Below the pieces are notes generated by a model. It worked only from the letters and a program-made list of their open reading frames with translations. It did not search any database and had not been told where the DNA came from. A stretch of DNA of 35,906 nt, from assembly GCA_026388545.1 (NCBI GenBank), contig JAPLJS010000112.1, forward strand, positions 1 to 35,906, written 5' to 3'. The number at the start of each line of letters is the position of its first letter. Position 1 is the first letter of the stretch. Below are positions 25,231 through 34,398 of this stretch, piece after piece. Source of the stretch: Deltaproteobacteria bacterium (GTDB taxonomy: Bacteria; Desulfobacterota; Syntrophia; Syntrophales; UBA2185). A program made the position numbers and the translations under genes.

Positions 25231-26805
25231 CTAATGTTTTTCCGTTACCGGTGGCGTCTTTTCAATTTTAGAGAGGTGATATCCACCCTGCTTTTCCGCA
25301 TTCACAACTAATGTGTATTTCTTATCTATCTGCTGCAAAAGATTATTCACCGAAGCTTCCGTGGTGCGCAGAAACGGCGTGGGATACAAGCCGATCCAGA
25401 AAATAAAGAGCAGCACCGGCAGCAGCACCGCCCATTCTCGTTTTGAGAGATCCTTTAACACCTGATTCTTCGGGTTGGTCACTTCGCCATACATCACACG
25501 CTGGAACATCCAGAGCATGTATACTGCTGCAAAAATCACCCCGGAGGCCCCAAGGATGGCAAATATTTTGTATTTCATGAAAGTGCCCACCAGAATCAAG
25601 AATTCTCCTACAAAACCGTTCAATCCCGGCAGTCCGATGGATGATAAGGTTACGATTAAAAAGATTGTGGCAAAAGCCGGCATCACCTTTGAAAGTCCGC
25701 CGAATTCCTCGATCATGCGGGTATGCCGTCTCTCATAGATCATGCCTACAATGAGAAAGAGGGCGCCGGTTGACAGCCCATGGTTAATCATTTGTAAAAT
25801 AGCGCCTTCCATGGCGATGGCGTTGAATGCAAAAATACCCATCACGACAAATCCCAGGTGGCTTACGCTTGAGAAGGCAACCAGCCGCTTCAAGTCTTTT
25901 TGCACGATGCAGACCCATGCACCGTAAATGATTCCGATCAAACCCAGGGTCAGGAATAACCATACGCCATAATCTATGGCAGCATTGGGGAAAAGCGGAA
26001 GACTAAAGCGCAGGAATCCGTAAGTACCCATCTTCAGGAGTATCGCTGCAAGAAGGACACTGCCCACCGTGGGCGCCTCCGTGTGAGCGTCCGGAAGCCA
26101 GGTATGAAACGGAAATATTGGTACCTTGATGGCGAAGGCCAGCGAAAAAGCGAGAAATAGCCACAATTGTGTGTCGCTATCAAGCACCGTGTTATAGAGA
26201 TCAAATATGTTGAAGGAATATATCCCTGTCGTTTCATAGTGTTGGAAATACAGGTAAAGAATGGCGACCAGCATGAGTACGCTTCCAAACATTGTATATA
26301 TGAAGAACTTGACTGCGGCGTAAATCCGGCGGGCGGGGTTGCCCCAGATGCCGATGAGAAGATACATGGGAATCAGCATGACTTCCCAGAAGACATAAAA
26401 GAGGAATACATCGAAAGAAACAAATACGCCGATCATGCCGGTTTCCAGGAACAGCAGGCAGATCATGAATTCTCTCACCATTTTCTGAATGTCTTCCCAG
26501 CAGGCCAGCACACAAATGGGTGTAAAGAAGGTGGTGAGCAGTACCAGCAATAGCGACAGACCGTCAATTCCTATAAAATAGTTGATGCCGAAGTCGGGAA
26601 TCCACGCATATTTTTCCACGAACTGGGCGCTGGCGGTGGTACAGCTAAAATCCCGTAACAGAAGAAGGGAGACCAGAAAGGTTGCCAGGGTAACCACAAA
26701 CGTCATCAGCTTCATCAACTTCCCCTGCTCCCGGTTCATGAACAGGAGAATCAGCACCCCAAGCATGGGCAAAAAAGTAATGGTTGTAAGTAGATAACTC
26801 ATCAA
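25231..26805 (-). CDS. nuoM: NuoM, complex I antiporter-like membrane subunit
   Basis: A 524-residue polytopic protein. The key Glu is in YVFWEVMLIPMYLLIG, and the channel Lys residues are in AFAIKVPIFPFHTWLPDAH and LLAAILLKMGTYGFLR. The C-terminus after the last helix carries a short hydrophilic tail (KIEKTPPVTEKH). It is one of the three antiporter-like proton pumps of complex I. Confidence 0.97.
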   Translation of the reverse strand: MMSYLLTTITFLPMLGVLILLFMNREQGKLMKLMTFVVTLATFLVSLLLLRDFSCTTASAQFVEKYAWIPDFGINYFIGIDGLSLLLVLLTTFFTPICVLACWEDIQKMVREFMICLLFLETGMIGVFVSFDVFLFYVFWEVMLIPMYLLIGIWGNPARRIYAAVKFFIYTMFGSVLMLVAILYLYFQHYETTGIYSFNIFDLYNTVLDSDTQLWLFLAFSLAFAIKVPIFPFHTWLPDAHTEAPTVGSVLLAAILLKMGTYGFLRFSLPLFPNAAIDYGVWLFLTLGLIGIIYGAWVCIVQKDLKRLVAFSSVSHLGFVVMGIFAFNAIAMEGAILQMINHGLSTGALFLIVGMIYERRHTRMIEEFGGLSKVMPAFATIFLIVTLSSIGLPGLNGFVGEFLILVGTFMKYKIFAILGASGVIFAAVYMLWMFQRVMYGEVTNPKNQVLKDLSKREWAVLLPVLLFIFWIGLYPTPFLRTTEASVNNLLQQIDKKYTLVVNAEKQGGYHLSKIEKTPPVTEKH

Positions 26806-26865
26806 TCCGGCTCCTTATTTGGTCAGTATGAGACCTTTGTGAAAGGTCTCTGCTATGCAAACATC

Positions 26866-28833
26866 TCAGTACAAATAAACAATATAGGAAAAGATCAGCA
26901 TCAAGCCGACCACAATCATTAAAGCGTAGTTTTGTACGTAGCCGGTCTGCACGCGTCGTGTCCAATCACCCAACCCCTTGGCTACGTTCGCAATACCGTT
27001 GACGGTACCGTCAATGATTTTGTCATCGACCACTTTCAACAGTAATTTGTCAGAAAGCCAAAGAATAGGCATAACGAACAGACGATCGTACAACTCGTCA
27101 ATACGGTATTTATCCAGTACAAGCCTGTACATCGGGAAAAATCTGCCATAGGTTAAGCGGTCGGGAAGTTCCGGGTTCTTTACATAGAACTTATGGGCAA
27201 TGAATATGCCGATTGCAGCTATAATAACAGAGACTAACGCCATCAACAGCTCGAAACTTATGGAATGGTGGACAGCATGTACGGTAACCGCAGTCATTTG
27301 ACTTACGACTTCCTTGCCCTTCATCACGGGCTCCAGCCATTGTGGAAAGAGATTCAGGCTTCCAATCCAGGGTATCCCGATCCAGCCGCCGATGATGGAA
27401 AGGATGGCTAAAATCCACAGGGGTACGGTCATCACCGCGGGGGATTCATGCAGGTGCTTGGCCACCTCCGGCGCCACACGGCTTTTTCCGTAGAAGGTCA
27501 TGAACACCGCACGGAACATGTAGAAGGCCGTAATAAGCGCCGCAGTAAGGCCGATGAACCACAGTACATAGCCGCTCATTTCCCAAATCGTACCCTGATT
27601 ACTGAATGCCTTATAGAGAATTTCGTCTTTACTGAAGAACCCGGCGAGTGGTGGGATACCGGCTATGGCCAGGGTGCCGATCAGAAAAGTACGGTAAGTG
27701 TGGGGCATGTGCTTTCGCAGATCACCCATTTTCCGCATATCCAACTCCCCGGAAAGAGCGTGCATGACGCTGCCGGCGCCCATAAAGAGCAGGGCCTTGA
27801 AAAAGGCGTGCGTCATCAGATGAAAGATACCGATGGAAAACGCCCCTACCCCGCAGGCTAAAAACATATATCCCAACTGACTGACCGTGGAATAGGCCAG
27901 CACCCTTTTGATGTCAAACTGGGTCATACCGATGGTGGCAGCAAAAATGGCGGTAAGTGCTCCGATAATTCCCACCACCAAAAGCGACACGGGCGCCATC
28001 ATGAAAAGAATGTTCATACGTGCGACCATATAAACGCCGGCGGTCACCATTGTAGCAGCATGGATGAGGGCGGAAACCGGGGTGGGACCCTCCATGGCAT
28101 CAGGCAACCAGGTATAGAGCGGAATCTGGGCCGACTTTCCCGTGGCCCCCACAAAAAGAGCCAGCGTAATTAAGGTAATCTCCATACCGCCGTATGCAAA
28201 AGCCGAAGGCGCCCTGGCAAAAACATCCTGGAAATTGAGGGTCCCCGTATAAAAGAAAATAGCGAAGATTCCCAGGAGAAACCCGAAATCGCCGATCCTA
28301 TTAACGATGAATGCTTTATTCCCTGCATCGGTCGCGGATTTCTTTTCATACCAGAAACCGATGAGGAGGTAGGAGCAGAGCCCTACACCTTCCCATCCTA
28401 CAAACATCATAAGTAAGTTATTGGCGGATACTAAGATCAGCATGAAGAAGACAAACAGGTTAAGCTCGGTGAAATAACGGGCGTAACCGGGGTCGCCATG
28501 CATATATCCGATGGAATAGATATGGATCAGCAGGCTTACCCAACAGACCACCAGAAGCATTACGAGGGAAAGGGGATCAATCAGAAAACCGATATCCACG
28601 GAGAAGTCTCCGGCCACCATCCATGTATACGATATGACGTCGTTCAGGATGCGAGATTCGGGGGGCAAGGCCTTCACTTCTAAAAAAATCAGTGTTGACA
28701 GAATTGCCGAAAGCCCTACGGCAATGCAGGCAATCGGACCGATCACCTTTTTCGGCAGCTTATGTCCCAGAAGTCCGTTGATCAAAACTCCCAAAATGGG
28801 AAATAAAGGAATCAGCCAAACATACTGATGCAT
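26866..28833 (-). CDS. nuoL: NuoL, complex I antiporter-like membrane subunit with lateral helix
   Basis: A 655-residue protein, the largest and most distal membrane subunit. Family signatures: MFVGWEGVGLCSYLLIGFWY (conserved Glu), GKSAQIPLYTWLPDAMEGPTP with channel Lys, and HAATMVTAGVYM. The long C-terminal part (after about residue 500) carries the lateral helix and the final anchoring helix (YALMIVVGLMLIFSYIV). Full length, so the pumping arm looks complete. Confidence 0.97.
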   Translation of the reverse strand: MHQYVWLIPLFPILGVLINGLLGHKLPKKVIGPIACIAVGLSAILSTLIFLEVKALPPESRILNDVISYTWMVAGDFSVDIGFLIDPLSLVMLLVVCWVSLLIHIYSIGYMHGDPGYARYFTELNLFVFFMLILVSANNLLMMFVGWEGVGLCSYLLIGFWYEKKSATDAGNKAFIVNRIGDFGFLLGIFAIFFYTGTLNFQDVFARAPSAFAYGGMEITLITLALFVGATGKSAQIPLYTWLPDAMEGPTPVSALIHAATMVTAGVYMVARMNILFMMAPVSLLVVGIIGALTAIFAATIGMTQFDIKRVLAYSTVSQLGYMFLACGVGAFSIGIFHLMTHAFFKALLFMGAGSVMHALSGELDMRKMGDLRKHMPHTYRTFLIGTLAIAGIPPLAGFFSKDEILYKAFSNQGTIWEMSGYVLWFIGLTAALITAFYMFRAVFMTFYGKSRVAPEVAKHLHESPAVMTVPLWILAILSIIGGWIGIPWIGSLNLFPQWLEPVMKGKEVVSQMTAVTVHAVHHSISFELLMALVSVIIAAIGIFIAHKFYVKNPELPDRLTYGRFFPMYRLVLDKYRIDELYDRLFVMPILWLSDKLLLKVVDDKIIDGTVNGIANVAKGLGDWTRRVQTGYVQNYALMIVVGLMLIFSYIVYLY

Positions 28834-28846
28834 CGTCAGCTCCTTT

Positions 28847-29149
28847 TTACCACTTCATCAAGTTGATGTCGTCTATGTTGGCTGTTCCCCAATTACGGTA
28901 GAGCAGCATAATAATGGCCAGCCCCACAGCTACCTCGGCAGCCGCCACAGTCATGACAAAAAATACGTAAATCTGGCCATGGAGAGTTTCCAGATAGCGG
29001 GACAAAGTGATAAAAGTCAAGTTCACCGCGTTTAACATTAGCTCGATGGACATGAAGATCACCAGGGCATTGCGTCGTATCAATACCCCCAGAACCCCCA
29101 ACCCGAAAATCAGGGTGCCGAGTACCAGGTAATAACTCATGGGAAGCAT
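28847..29149 (-). CDS. nuoK: NuoK, complex I membrane subunit
   Basis: A 100-residue protein with three helices, the normal size. The two conserved membrane glutamates are in [14 protein letters not shown] and [11 protein letters not shown]. The ATG at 29149 has AAGGA upstream; a second ATG four codons in (MSYYLVLG) is also possible. The nuoL start lies 13 bases beyond its stop. Confidence 0.96.
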   Translation of the reverse strand: MLPMSYYLVLGTLIFGLGVLGVLIRRNALVIFMSIELMLNAVNLTFITLSRYLETLHGQIYVFFVMTVAAAEVAVGLAIIMLLYRNWGTANIDDINLMKW

Positions 29150-29189
29150 ATCTTTTCCTTCTCTCTCCTGTTCTTAAAGTTCCTTGCTT

Positions 29190-29747
29190 TCAGCTCTTCT
29201 CCCCGGAAGGATTTGGCTTTTTAATGCGCCTTGCCAGGTAAACCACTCCTACCATTGCCACCAGGAGCAACACCGAGGTGATTTCAAAAGGCAGGATGTA
29301 GTCCGTGAACAACAAAGACGCGACCGCTGCTGTATTACTTACTTTTTCGGCTATTTGCGGGCTATAGGTTCCTTGTGCACCCAACTGGGAATTGCTGAAC
29401 AAGAGCGAAGTGGATATTCCCAAACCGATTAACGGTACCAGCACCACGACAATAACGAATCCGAGAATTTTCTGTATCGTATGCCCCGTCAGCCAATCAC
29501 GCTTCTCTTTGTCTAAATTCAGAAGCATAATAACAAAAAGGAAAAGTACCATGACGGCGCCGGCATAGACAATCACCTGGATGAGGGCTATAAATTCGGC
29601 TCCCAACACGAGGTAAAGACCAGCCATGGAGAGCAAGGTAAGAATCAAAAAGAGGGCTGAATAGAGGGGACTCCTCTGAAACACAACGAAAAAGCTGGAT
29701 ATTAGAGTGATTCCGCCGATAACAATAAATAAAAACAGCTCCATCAA
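29190..29747 (-). CDS. nuoJ: NuoJ, complex I membrane subunit
   Basis: A 185-residue protein with five predicted helices. The conserved region YSALFLILTLLSMAGLYLVL and EFIALIQVIVYAGAVMVLFLF is the NuoJ signature, including the pi-bulge helix TM3. The C-terminus is basic (ARRIKKPNPSGEKS). It starts 9 bases after the nuoI stop, so the two are tightly coupled. Confidence 0.96.
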   Translation of the reverse strand: MMELFLFIVIGGITLISSFFVVFQRSPLYSALFLILTLLSMAGLYLVLGAEFIALIQVIVYAGAVMVLFLFVIMLLNLDKEKRDWLTGHTIQKILGFVIVVVLVPLIGLGISTSLLFSNSQLGAQGTYSPQIAEKVSNTAAVASLLFTDYILPFEITSVLLLVAMVGVVYLARRIKKPNPSGEKS

Positions 29748-29756
29748 GCCTTCTCC

Positions 29757-30161
29757 TTATTCCGGACACTGTAAAAGATCTTCTTTGTTGAGAAGAAGCT
29801 TCTTCTTATCATCCGTGGCCAATTCATACGCATGACTCAGTATTATGGCGTCCTTCGGGCAGCTTTGTGCACAGAAACTGCAGAAGATACAGCGACCGAT
29901 ATCCAATTCAAATGTCGTCGGGTAACGGGTATTGTCTTCCCTTTTCCCGCTTGTAACCTTGATCGCCTGTGCAGGGCATCCCCGGGCGCAGATACCACAG
30001 CCGATACATGTTTCCTGTCCGTCTTCTCCTTTAACAAGACAAGGACGTCCGCGCCATCTTTCATACATGACTTTTTTCTCTTCGGGATACTGCAGGGTTA
30101 TCCGCGGACGGAAGAGGGTCTTGAATGTAAGTGCTAAACCTTTTGCAAGTGGAATTATCAT
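29757..30161 (-). CDS. nuoI: NuoI, 2x[4Fe-4S] ferredoxin-like subunit
   Basis: A 134-residue subunit carrying clusters N6a and N6b: CIGCGICARGCP and CIFCSFCAQSCP. It passes electrons to NuoB. The frame is open to 30272, but that would run into nuoH; the ATG at 30161 (MIIPLAKGLALTFKTLF) has AGGAAA upstream and matches family N-termini. In a complex lacking NuoEFG this subunit is the likely entry point for electrons from ferredoxin or another donor; that is inference. Confidence 0.95.
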   Translation of the reverse strand: MIIPLAKGLALTFKTLFRPRITLQYPEEKKVMYERWRGRPCLVKGEDGQETCIGCGICARGCPAQAIKVTSGKREDNTRYPTTFELDIGRCIFCSFCAQSCPKDAIILSHAYELATDDKKKLLLNKEDLLQCPE

Positions 30162-30193
30162 GATCTTTCCTGTACCAATTTTTCGCTTTAAAT

Positions 30194-31288
30194 TTACATG
30201 TCTCCAAAAAACTTCATCGTAATCGGAGAAATGAGAATGTTTACCAGTGTTGCAGGCAGTAAAAATTTCCATCCCAACTTCATCAGGAGGTCATAACGAA
30301 GACGGGGGTATGTGGCCCGTACCCAGATGAAGAAGAACACCCCAATAAAAGTTTTTACGCTAAAATAAATAACCGGCAGGAAATACATTAATACAGGCAC
30401 ATCCAGGAACGGCCCCTGCCATCCACCGAAGAAGAATGTCACCATCAATGCGCTGGCGGCCAGGATATGTCCATATTCTGCCAGATAGAACAAAGCGAAT
30501 TTCATGGAGCTGTATTCCGTTTGATAACCCGCAACAATTTCATTTTCACATTCTGTGAAGTCGAAAGGCGTACGACCGGTCTCGGCAAAAATCGCTATCA
30601 AAAAAATTACGCAGGCCAGCGGTTGTTTAAAACAGAACCACTTGGGAATGATACCGAACCAACAGCCTTCTTGATACTTCACGATATCCATCAGGCTCAT
30701 GGAACCGGTGGTCATGATAATGCCTATGACGGCCAGTCCGGCAGCTAATTCATAGCTTATCATCACAGCCGAAGCGCGCACGCCCCCTAAAAAGGAATAT
30801 TTGTTGTTGGAGCTCCAGCCGGCCATGATGAGGCCGTAAATCCCGATGGAGGAAATCGCAAAAATCACCAGTATTGCCACATTGACATCGGCGATAACCC
30901 CGCGATTGGCATTGGCCAGGGTGAAATTATAGACTCGACCTCCTATTTCCATCGTCGCCGGCCAAATCACATCTCCGAAGGGAATCACCGCAAATGTCAT
31001 GAGGGCTGCAGAGACAAAAACAATGGGGGCCATGATATATACTGCTTTGTTGGCTTCCGAGACCGTTATATCTTCTTTTAAAAACATTTTAATGCCGTCT
31101 GCGACCGGCTGCAGAAGCCCCTGCCAACCCACTCGATTGGGACCGTAGCGCTCCTGGAAGAAACCCAGGAAGCGCCTTTCCACAAGGGTGATGTATGCCA
31201 GGATTAACATAAATATGGCGAAAAACACCCCTATCTTTATCAGCATTAAAATAACTGAAGCCACCAGATCCATATTCATTTCAGGCAT
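30194..31288 (-). CDS. nuoH: NuoH, quinone-site membrane subunit
   Basis: A 364-residue subunit with eight helices. Signatures: ERRFLGFFQERYGPNRVGWQ, LLQPVADGIKMFLKED and ETGRTPFDFTECENEIVAGY, the charged loop that lines the quinone chamber. All are intact, so the complex should reduce a quinone. It follows nuoD by 59 bases. Confidence 0.97.
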   Translation of the reverse strand: MPEMNMDLVASVILMLIKIGVFFAIFMLILAYITLVERRFLGFFQERYGPNRVGWQGLLQPVADGIKMFLKEDITVSEANKAVYIMAPIVFVSAALMTFAVIPFGDVIWPATMEIGGRVYNFTLANANRGVIADVNVAILVIFAISSIGIYGLIMAGWSSNNKYSFLGGVRASAVMISYELAAGLAVIGIIMTTGSMSLMDIVKYQEGCWFGIIPKWFCFKQPLACVIFLIAIFAETGRTPFDFTECENEIVAGYQTEYSSMKFALFYLAEYGHILAASALMVTFFFGGWQGPFLDVPVLMYFLPVIYFSVKTFIGVFFFIWVRATYPRLRYDLLMKLGWKFLLPATLVNILISPITMKFFGDM

Positions 31289-31347
31289 GATTGTTCTGTC
31301 TTCCCAATTGGAGTTTATACAGCGTTTTAAGTTTAATGAATACTCAC

Positions 31348-32487
31348 CTAACGGTCCACCTCTGCCAGTACCAAATCCACGCTGGCCAGCGCCGCCACCA
31401 TGTCGGAAAAAAGCTTCCCTTCACTCATCTTGGCCAGAGATTGCAGATTGACAAACGTGGGAGCGCGGATTTTCATACGGAACGGCTGCACGGTGCCGTC
31501 ACTTATAATATAGAATCCGAGTTCGCCGCGGGGGGCCTCAATCGCCATATAAACTTCTCCCGCCGGAGGCTTGATGGAAGCCTTCATTGCTACACTGTGA
31601 TCTCCCTCCGGCAGACCTTCCAAAGCCTGGCGGATGATCTCGTTGCTCTGACGCATTTCCATCATGCGTACCCGATAGCGGTCATAGGCGTCGCACCCAT
31701 GATATACAGGGACCTTAAAATCAAAGTTGTCATAGCCCGAATACGGTTGATTCTTCCGTAAATCCCAGTTAATGCCGGCGGCTCTCGCCATAGGACCGGA
31801 AACTCCGAGTTTCATGCAATCCTCTGCCGAAAGATACCCTACTCCTTGCGTACGGCTCTTCCAAATCACGTTCTCCGTTAAAAGCGCTTCATATTCATCC
31901 ACGCGTGGTGGAAAGGCTTTTACGAACTTCATGCATTCGTCGTGGAATTCAGGGGGAAGATCCATCGCCATACCGCCGATACGGAAAAAGGATGGGGTGA
32001 GGCGGGAACCGGTAATCATCTCCAGGAAAAAGAGGATCTGTTCACGTTCCCTGACCATATAGAAGAAGGGGGTCATAGCGCCCAGGTCGTGAGCTGTGGC
32101 GCCTGCCCAGAAAAGATGGCTGGAGATGCGGCTCAACTCGGTGATGATCACCCGGATATATTGTCCTCGTGGCGGTATCTCGATCCCCATAAGTTTTTCT
32201 ACTGTCAGGCAATAACCCAGGTTGTTTGATGCTCCGGCCATATAATCCAGCCGGTCCGTCAAGGGAATAATCTGATGATACGTTCTGTTTTCTGCGAGTT
32301 TTTCAATGCCGCGGTGCAAATAGCCAAGATGCGGGACCACCTTGACCACAGTCTCACCGTCCAGTTCAACCACCGCCCGGAAGACTCCGTGGGTGGAAGG
32401 GTGCTGCGGCCCCATGTTAATTTCCATGGTCTCGGTTTCGCCGCCTTCTCGCTCCTTTTCATATAACTTGATTTCCGGTTCTGCCAT
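31348..32487 (-). CDS. nuoD: NuoD, 49-kDa-type subunit
   Basis: A 379-residue subunit related to the [NiFe]-hydrogenase large subunit. Motifs: MGPQHPSTHGVFR (quinone headgroup His region), HLGYLHRGIEKLAE, DRLDYMAG, and the C-terminal DLVLAEVDR. It lacks the four metal-ligand Cys of hydrogenases, as NuoD should. It is separate from nuoC (65-base gap), not fused as in some bacteria. Confidence 0.97.
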   Translation of the reverse strand: MAEPEIKLYEKEREGGETETMEINMGPQHPSTHGVFRAVVELDGETVVKVVPHLGYLHRGIEKLAENRTYHQIIPLTDRLDYMAGASNNLGYCLTVEKLMGIEIPPRGQYIRVIITELSRISSHLFWAGATAHDLGAMTPFFYMVREREQILFFLEMITGSRLTPSFFRIGGMAMDLPPEFHDECMKFVKAFPPRVDEYEALLTENVIWKSRTQGVGYLSAEDCMKLGVSGPMARAAGINWDLRKNQPYSGYDNFDFKVPVYHGCDAYDRYRVRMMEMRQSNEIIRQALEGLPEGDHSVAMKASIKPPAGEVYMAIEAPRGELGFYIISDGTVQPFRMKIRAPTFVNLQSLAKMSEGKLFSDMVAALASVDLVLAEVDR

Positions 32488-32552
32488 GCTTGACCCTTAT
32501 CTATTTATTCATTCCTGCTGTCTTTACTGTTTTCCGACTGCTGGAAATCCCT

Positions 32553-33011
32553 TTACAACTCGCCTTTACCTTCCAGTGGATAATCCTTTCTGAGTGGGTG
32601 ACAATCCCAATGGTAGGGGAGAAGGATACGCCGCAGATCGGGGTGATTCACAAATTTGACGCCCATCAAGTCATAGGTTTCGCGCTCGTGCCAGTTGGCG
32701 GTTGGCCAGATACCGACAACCGTTTCGATTTCAGGCCTCTCGCCCTCCAGAGGAACCTTAAGTCGCAGCCTCTGATTGAGTTCATGGGAAAGCAAATGAT
32801 AAACCATGACGAAACGAGGGGTCTTGTCTTTATAATCCACTGCGGTGACATCCGCTAAAAAGCGGAAAGAGTATTCCGGATCATCCCGCAAAAAGGTGCA
32901 CACCTGAAGCAACGCCTCCCGCTTCACAGTAACGGTGACATCTCCCCGAAACTCTTCTACGTTCAATACCGCATCGGGGAATGTGCTTTTGAGCTTGGTT
33001 ACATCCGTCAT
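32553..33011 (-). CDS. nuoC: NuoC, 30-kDa-type subunit
   Basis: A 152-residue hydrophilic subunit. The signature [37 protein letters not shown] is intact. It overlaps the end of nuoB by 4 bases (ATGA-type coupling). It belongs to the connecting module of complex I. Confidence 0.96.
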   Translation of the reverse strand: MTDVTKLKSTFPDAVLNVEEFRGDVTVTVKREALLQVCTFLRDDPEYSFRFLADVTAVDYKDKTPRFVMVYHLLSHELNQRLRLKVPLEGERPEIETVVGIWPTANWHERETYDLMGVKFVNHPDLRRILLPYHWDCHPLRKDYPLEGKGEL

Positions 33012-33529
33012 ATTTTGCAGCTCCCTGATTGGATTGTTTCTTTGGAATGCAGTGGCTTTTCCTGCATAATCTTATCATGCAATTTGAGAATACCGTCGAG
33101 AAGCGCCTCCGGACGCGGGGGACAACCGGGAATGTACATATCCACGGGGAGATATTGATCAATCCCCTGAACTACCGCATAGGAGCGAAAGATCCCTCCG
33201 CTGGAAGCACAAGATCCCATGGAGATCACCCATTTAGGCTCAGTCATCTGCTCATAAATCCGCAAAACCACGGGCAGCATCTTTTTGGTAACTGTTCCCG
33301 CCACAATCATTAAATCCGCCTGGCGTGGGGAAGGCCGGAAAACCTCCATGCCGAAGCGGGATAGATCATAGGGTGACAATGCTACATCAATCATCTCCAG
33401 GGCGCAGCATGCCAGCCCAAAAGTACAGGGCCACAATGAACTCTTTCGCGCCCAGTTGATCGCCTTTTCCATGGAAGTTATTATCAGCCCGTCGCCACAC
33501 TTATCGCCTAAATAAGTCTCTAATCCCAT
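33008..33529 (-). CDS. nuoB: NuoB, subunit with terminal [4Fe-4S] cluster N2
   Basis: A 173-residue subunit. The N2 ligands are visible: tandem Cys in [12 protein letters not shown], Cys in [10 protein letters not shown], and Cys in [17 protein letters not shown]2 passes electrons to quinone at the NuoB-NuoD interface. Overlaps nuoA by 10 bases and nuoC by 4. Confidence 0.97.
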   Translation of the reverse strand: MGLETYLGDKCGDGLIITSMEKAINWARKSSLWPCTFGLACCALEMIDVALSPYDLSRFGMEVFRPSPRQADLMIVAGTVTKKMLPVVLRIYEQMTEPKWVISMGSCASSGGIFRSYAVVQGIDQYLPVDMYIPGCPPRPEALLDGILKLHDKIMQEKPLHSKETIQSGSCKI

Positions 33530-33876
33530 TCCAACGCTCCTTTACGCCATACGTATGCCAGGCCGGCGAACAAAATGACGATGAATATGCCCATTTCAAT
33601 GAACCCGAAAAGTTTCAGATCCTTGAAGACAACCGCCCAGGGGAAAAGGAAGACCGCTTCAATATCGAACACAATGAAGAGCATGGCAATGATGTAGAAT
33701 TTTACGCTAAAACGGATACGGTTGGGTCCGATGGGTTCCATGCCGCATTCATACGGCTCGTGTTTGACTCTCCCGGGGATTCGTGGTCCTAAGAGTGTTG
33801 AGAAGAGAACGATAACAACACCAAATCCGACAGACACAATGAGATAAATGGCGATTGGCAAATAATCAAGCAACAT
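33520..33876 (-). CDS. nuoA: NuoA, complex I membrane subunit
   Basis: A 118-residue protein with three helices and the conserved loop [21 protein letters not shown] between the first two, plus [12 protein letters not shown]. It is the first gene of the operon, with GAGAAAGGG upstream of the ATG. The cluster order nuoABCDHIJKLMN has no nuoEFG. Confidence 0.97.
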   Translation of the reverse strand: MLLDYLPIAIYLIVSVGFGVVIVLFSTLLGPRIPGRVKHEPYECGMEPIGPNRIRFSVKFYIIAMLFIVFDIEAVFLFPWAVVFKDLKLFGFIEMGIFIVILFAGLAYVWRKGALEWD

Positions 33877-34043
33877 AACGGCCCTTTCTCAAAACAATTC
33901 GGTCTTAATGCTATACGAATTTTATTGTCTACCTGGTCGGCTCTGCCTCCGGGTTCAGCGGCATGTCCTTTTGCCAGACTGGGATGAATAGATACGTGGA
34001 CTGCATTGCCTTGATAAATTTACACAGATATTTTTGTGAGAAT

Positions 34044-34060
34044 GTCAACTTACAGTTGAC
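34044..34060. promoter_or_regulatory. Palindromic operator candidate over a nuo -35 element
   Basis: GTCAACT-TAC-AGTTGAC, a perfect 7-bp inverted repeat. Its left arm overlaps a minus-strand TTGACA (34043-34048), 17 bases before a weak -10 GTGTAA (34020-34025) facing nuoA. The regulator is unknown. Confidence 0.4.
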
Positions 34061-34111
34061 TTTGTCGCGCTCTCTTACTTTAAGTGTCGCAGTAAGTCAA
34101 GCGAAATAATC

Positions 34112-34141
34112 CTTCTCCTTAAGAATATTTGAAAGGAGAAG
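34112..34141. repeat. Inverted repeat in the nuoA/nfnA spacer
   Basis: CTTCTCCTT (34112-34120) and AAGGAGAAG (34133-34141), a perfect 9-bp repeat with a 12-base loop. There is no T run, so it is not an obvious terminator; it may be an operator or leader hairpin. Confidence 0.45.
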
Positions 34142-34200
34142 CAACAATACGAAGGGATGCATCTTCCTCTGGTTATCCATAGTAAGATATTGATATTCGG

Positions 34201-34227
34201 AGATATTTTTACTTAAATAAAATATCT
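34201..34227. repeat. AT-rich inverted repeat in the nuoA/nfnA spacer
   Basis: AGATATTTT (34201-34209) and AAAATATCT (34219-34227). Perfect 9-bp arms, 9-base loop, AT-rich, so chance is possible. It lies just upstream of the predicted nfn promoter. Confidence 0.35.
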
Positions 34228-34254
34228 CTGCATATATGTGTCTTATATTATCTC

Positions 34255-34282
34255 TTGACTTTCAAGCGAAATGTGGTATCAG
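34255..34282 (+). promoter_or_regulatory. Possible sigma-70 promoter of nfnAB
   Basis: TTGACT (34255-34260), 16-base spacer, TATCAG (34277-34282). The -10 is poor. It is about 115 bases before the nfnA start. Confidence 0.35.
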
Positions 34283-34398
34283 AGTGACCGTTTGTCATAA
34301 GGTCGATCACAAGAAAATTGTGCGGTAACGGTCAGTTATTGAATATAGGGAGATGCATAATCTTCCTAAAATATTAATAAATGATAGGAGATAGAGCA

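Larger units (their letters stand above)
33877..34398. other. Divergent spacer between nuoA and nfnA
   Basis: About 520 bases without a gene, AT-rich, holding several inverted repeats (listed separately) and candidate promoters for both directions. I find no RNA gene or small ORF with family features. Confidence 0.6.

Noticed and set aside
34266-34274. GCGAAATGT near the nfn promoter as a further copy of the eno motif
   Set aside because: Only the core matches; the outer positions of the palindrome are lost.
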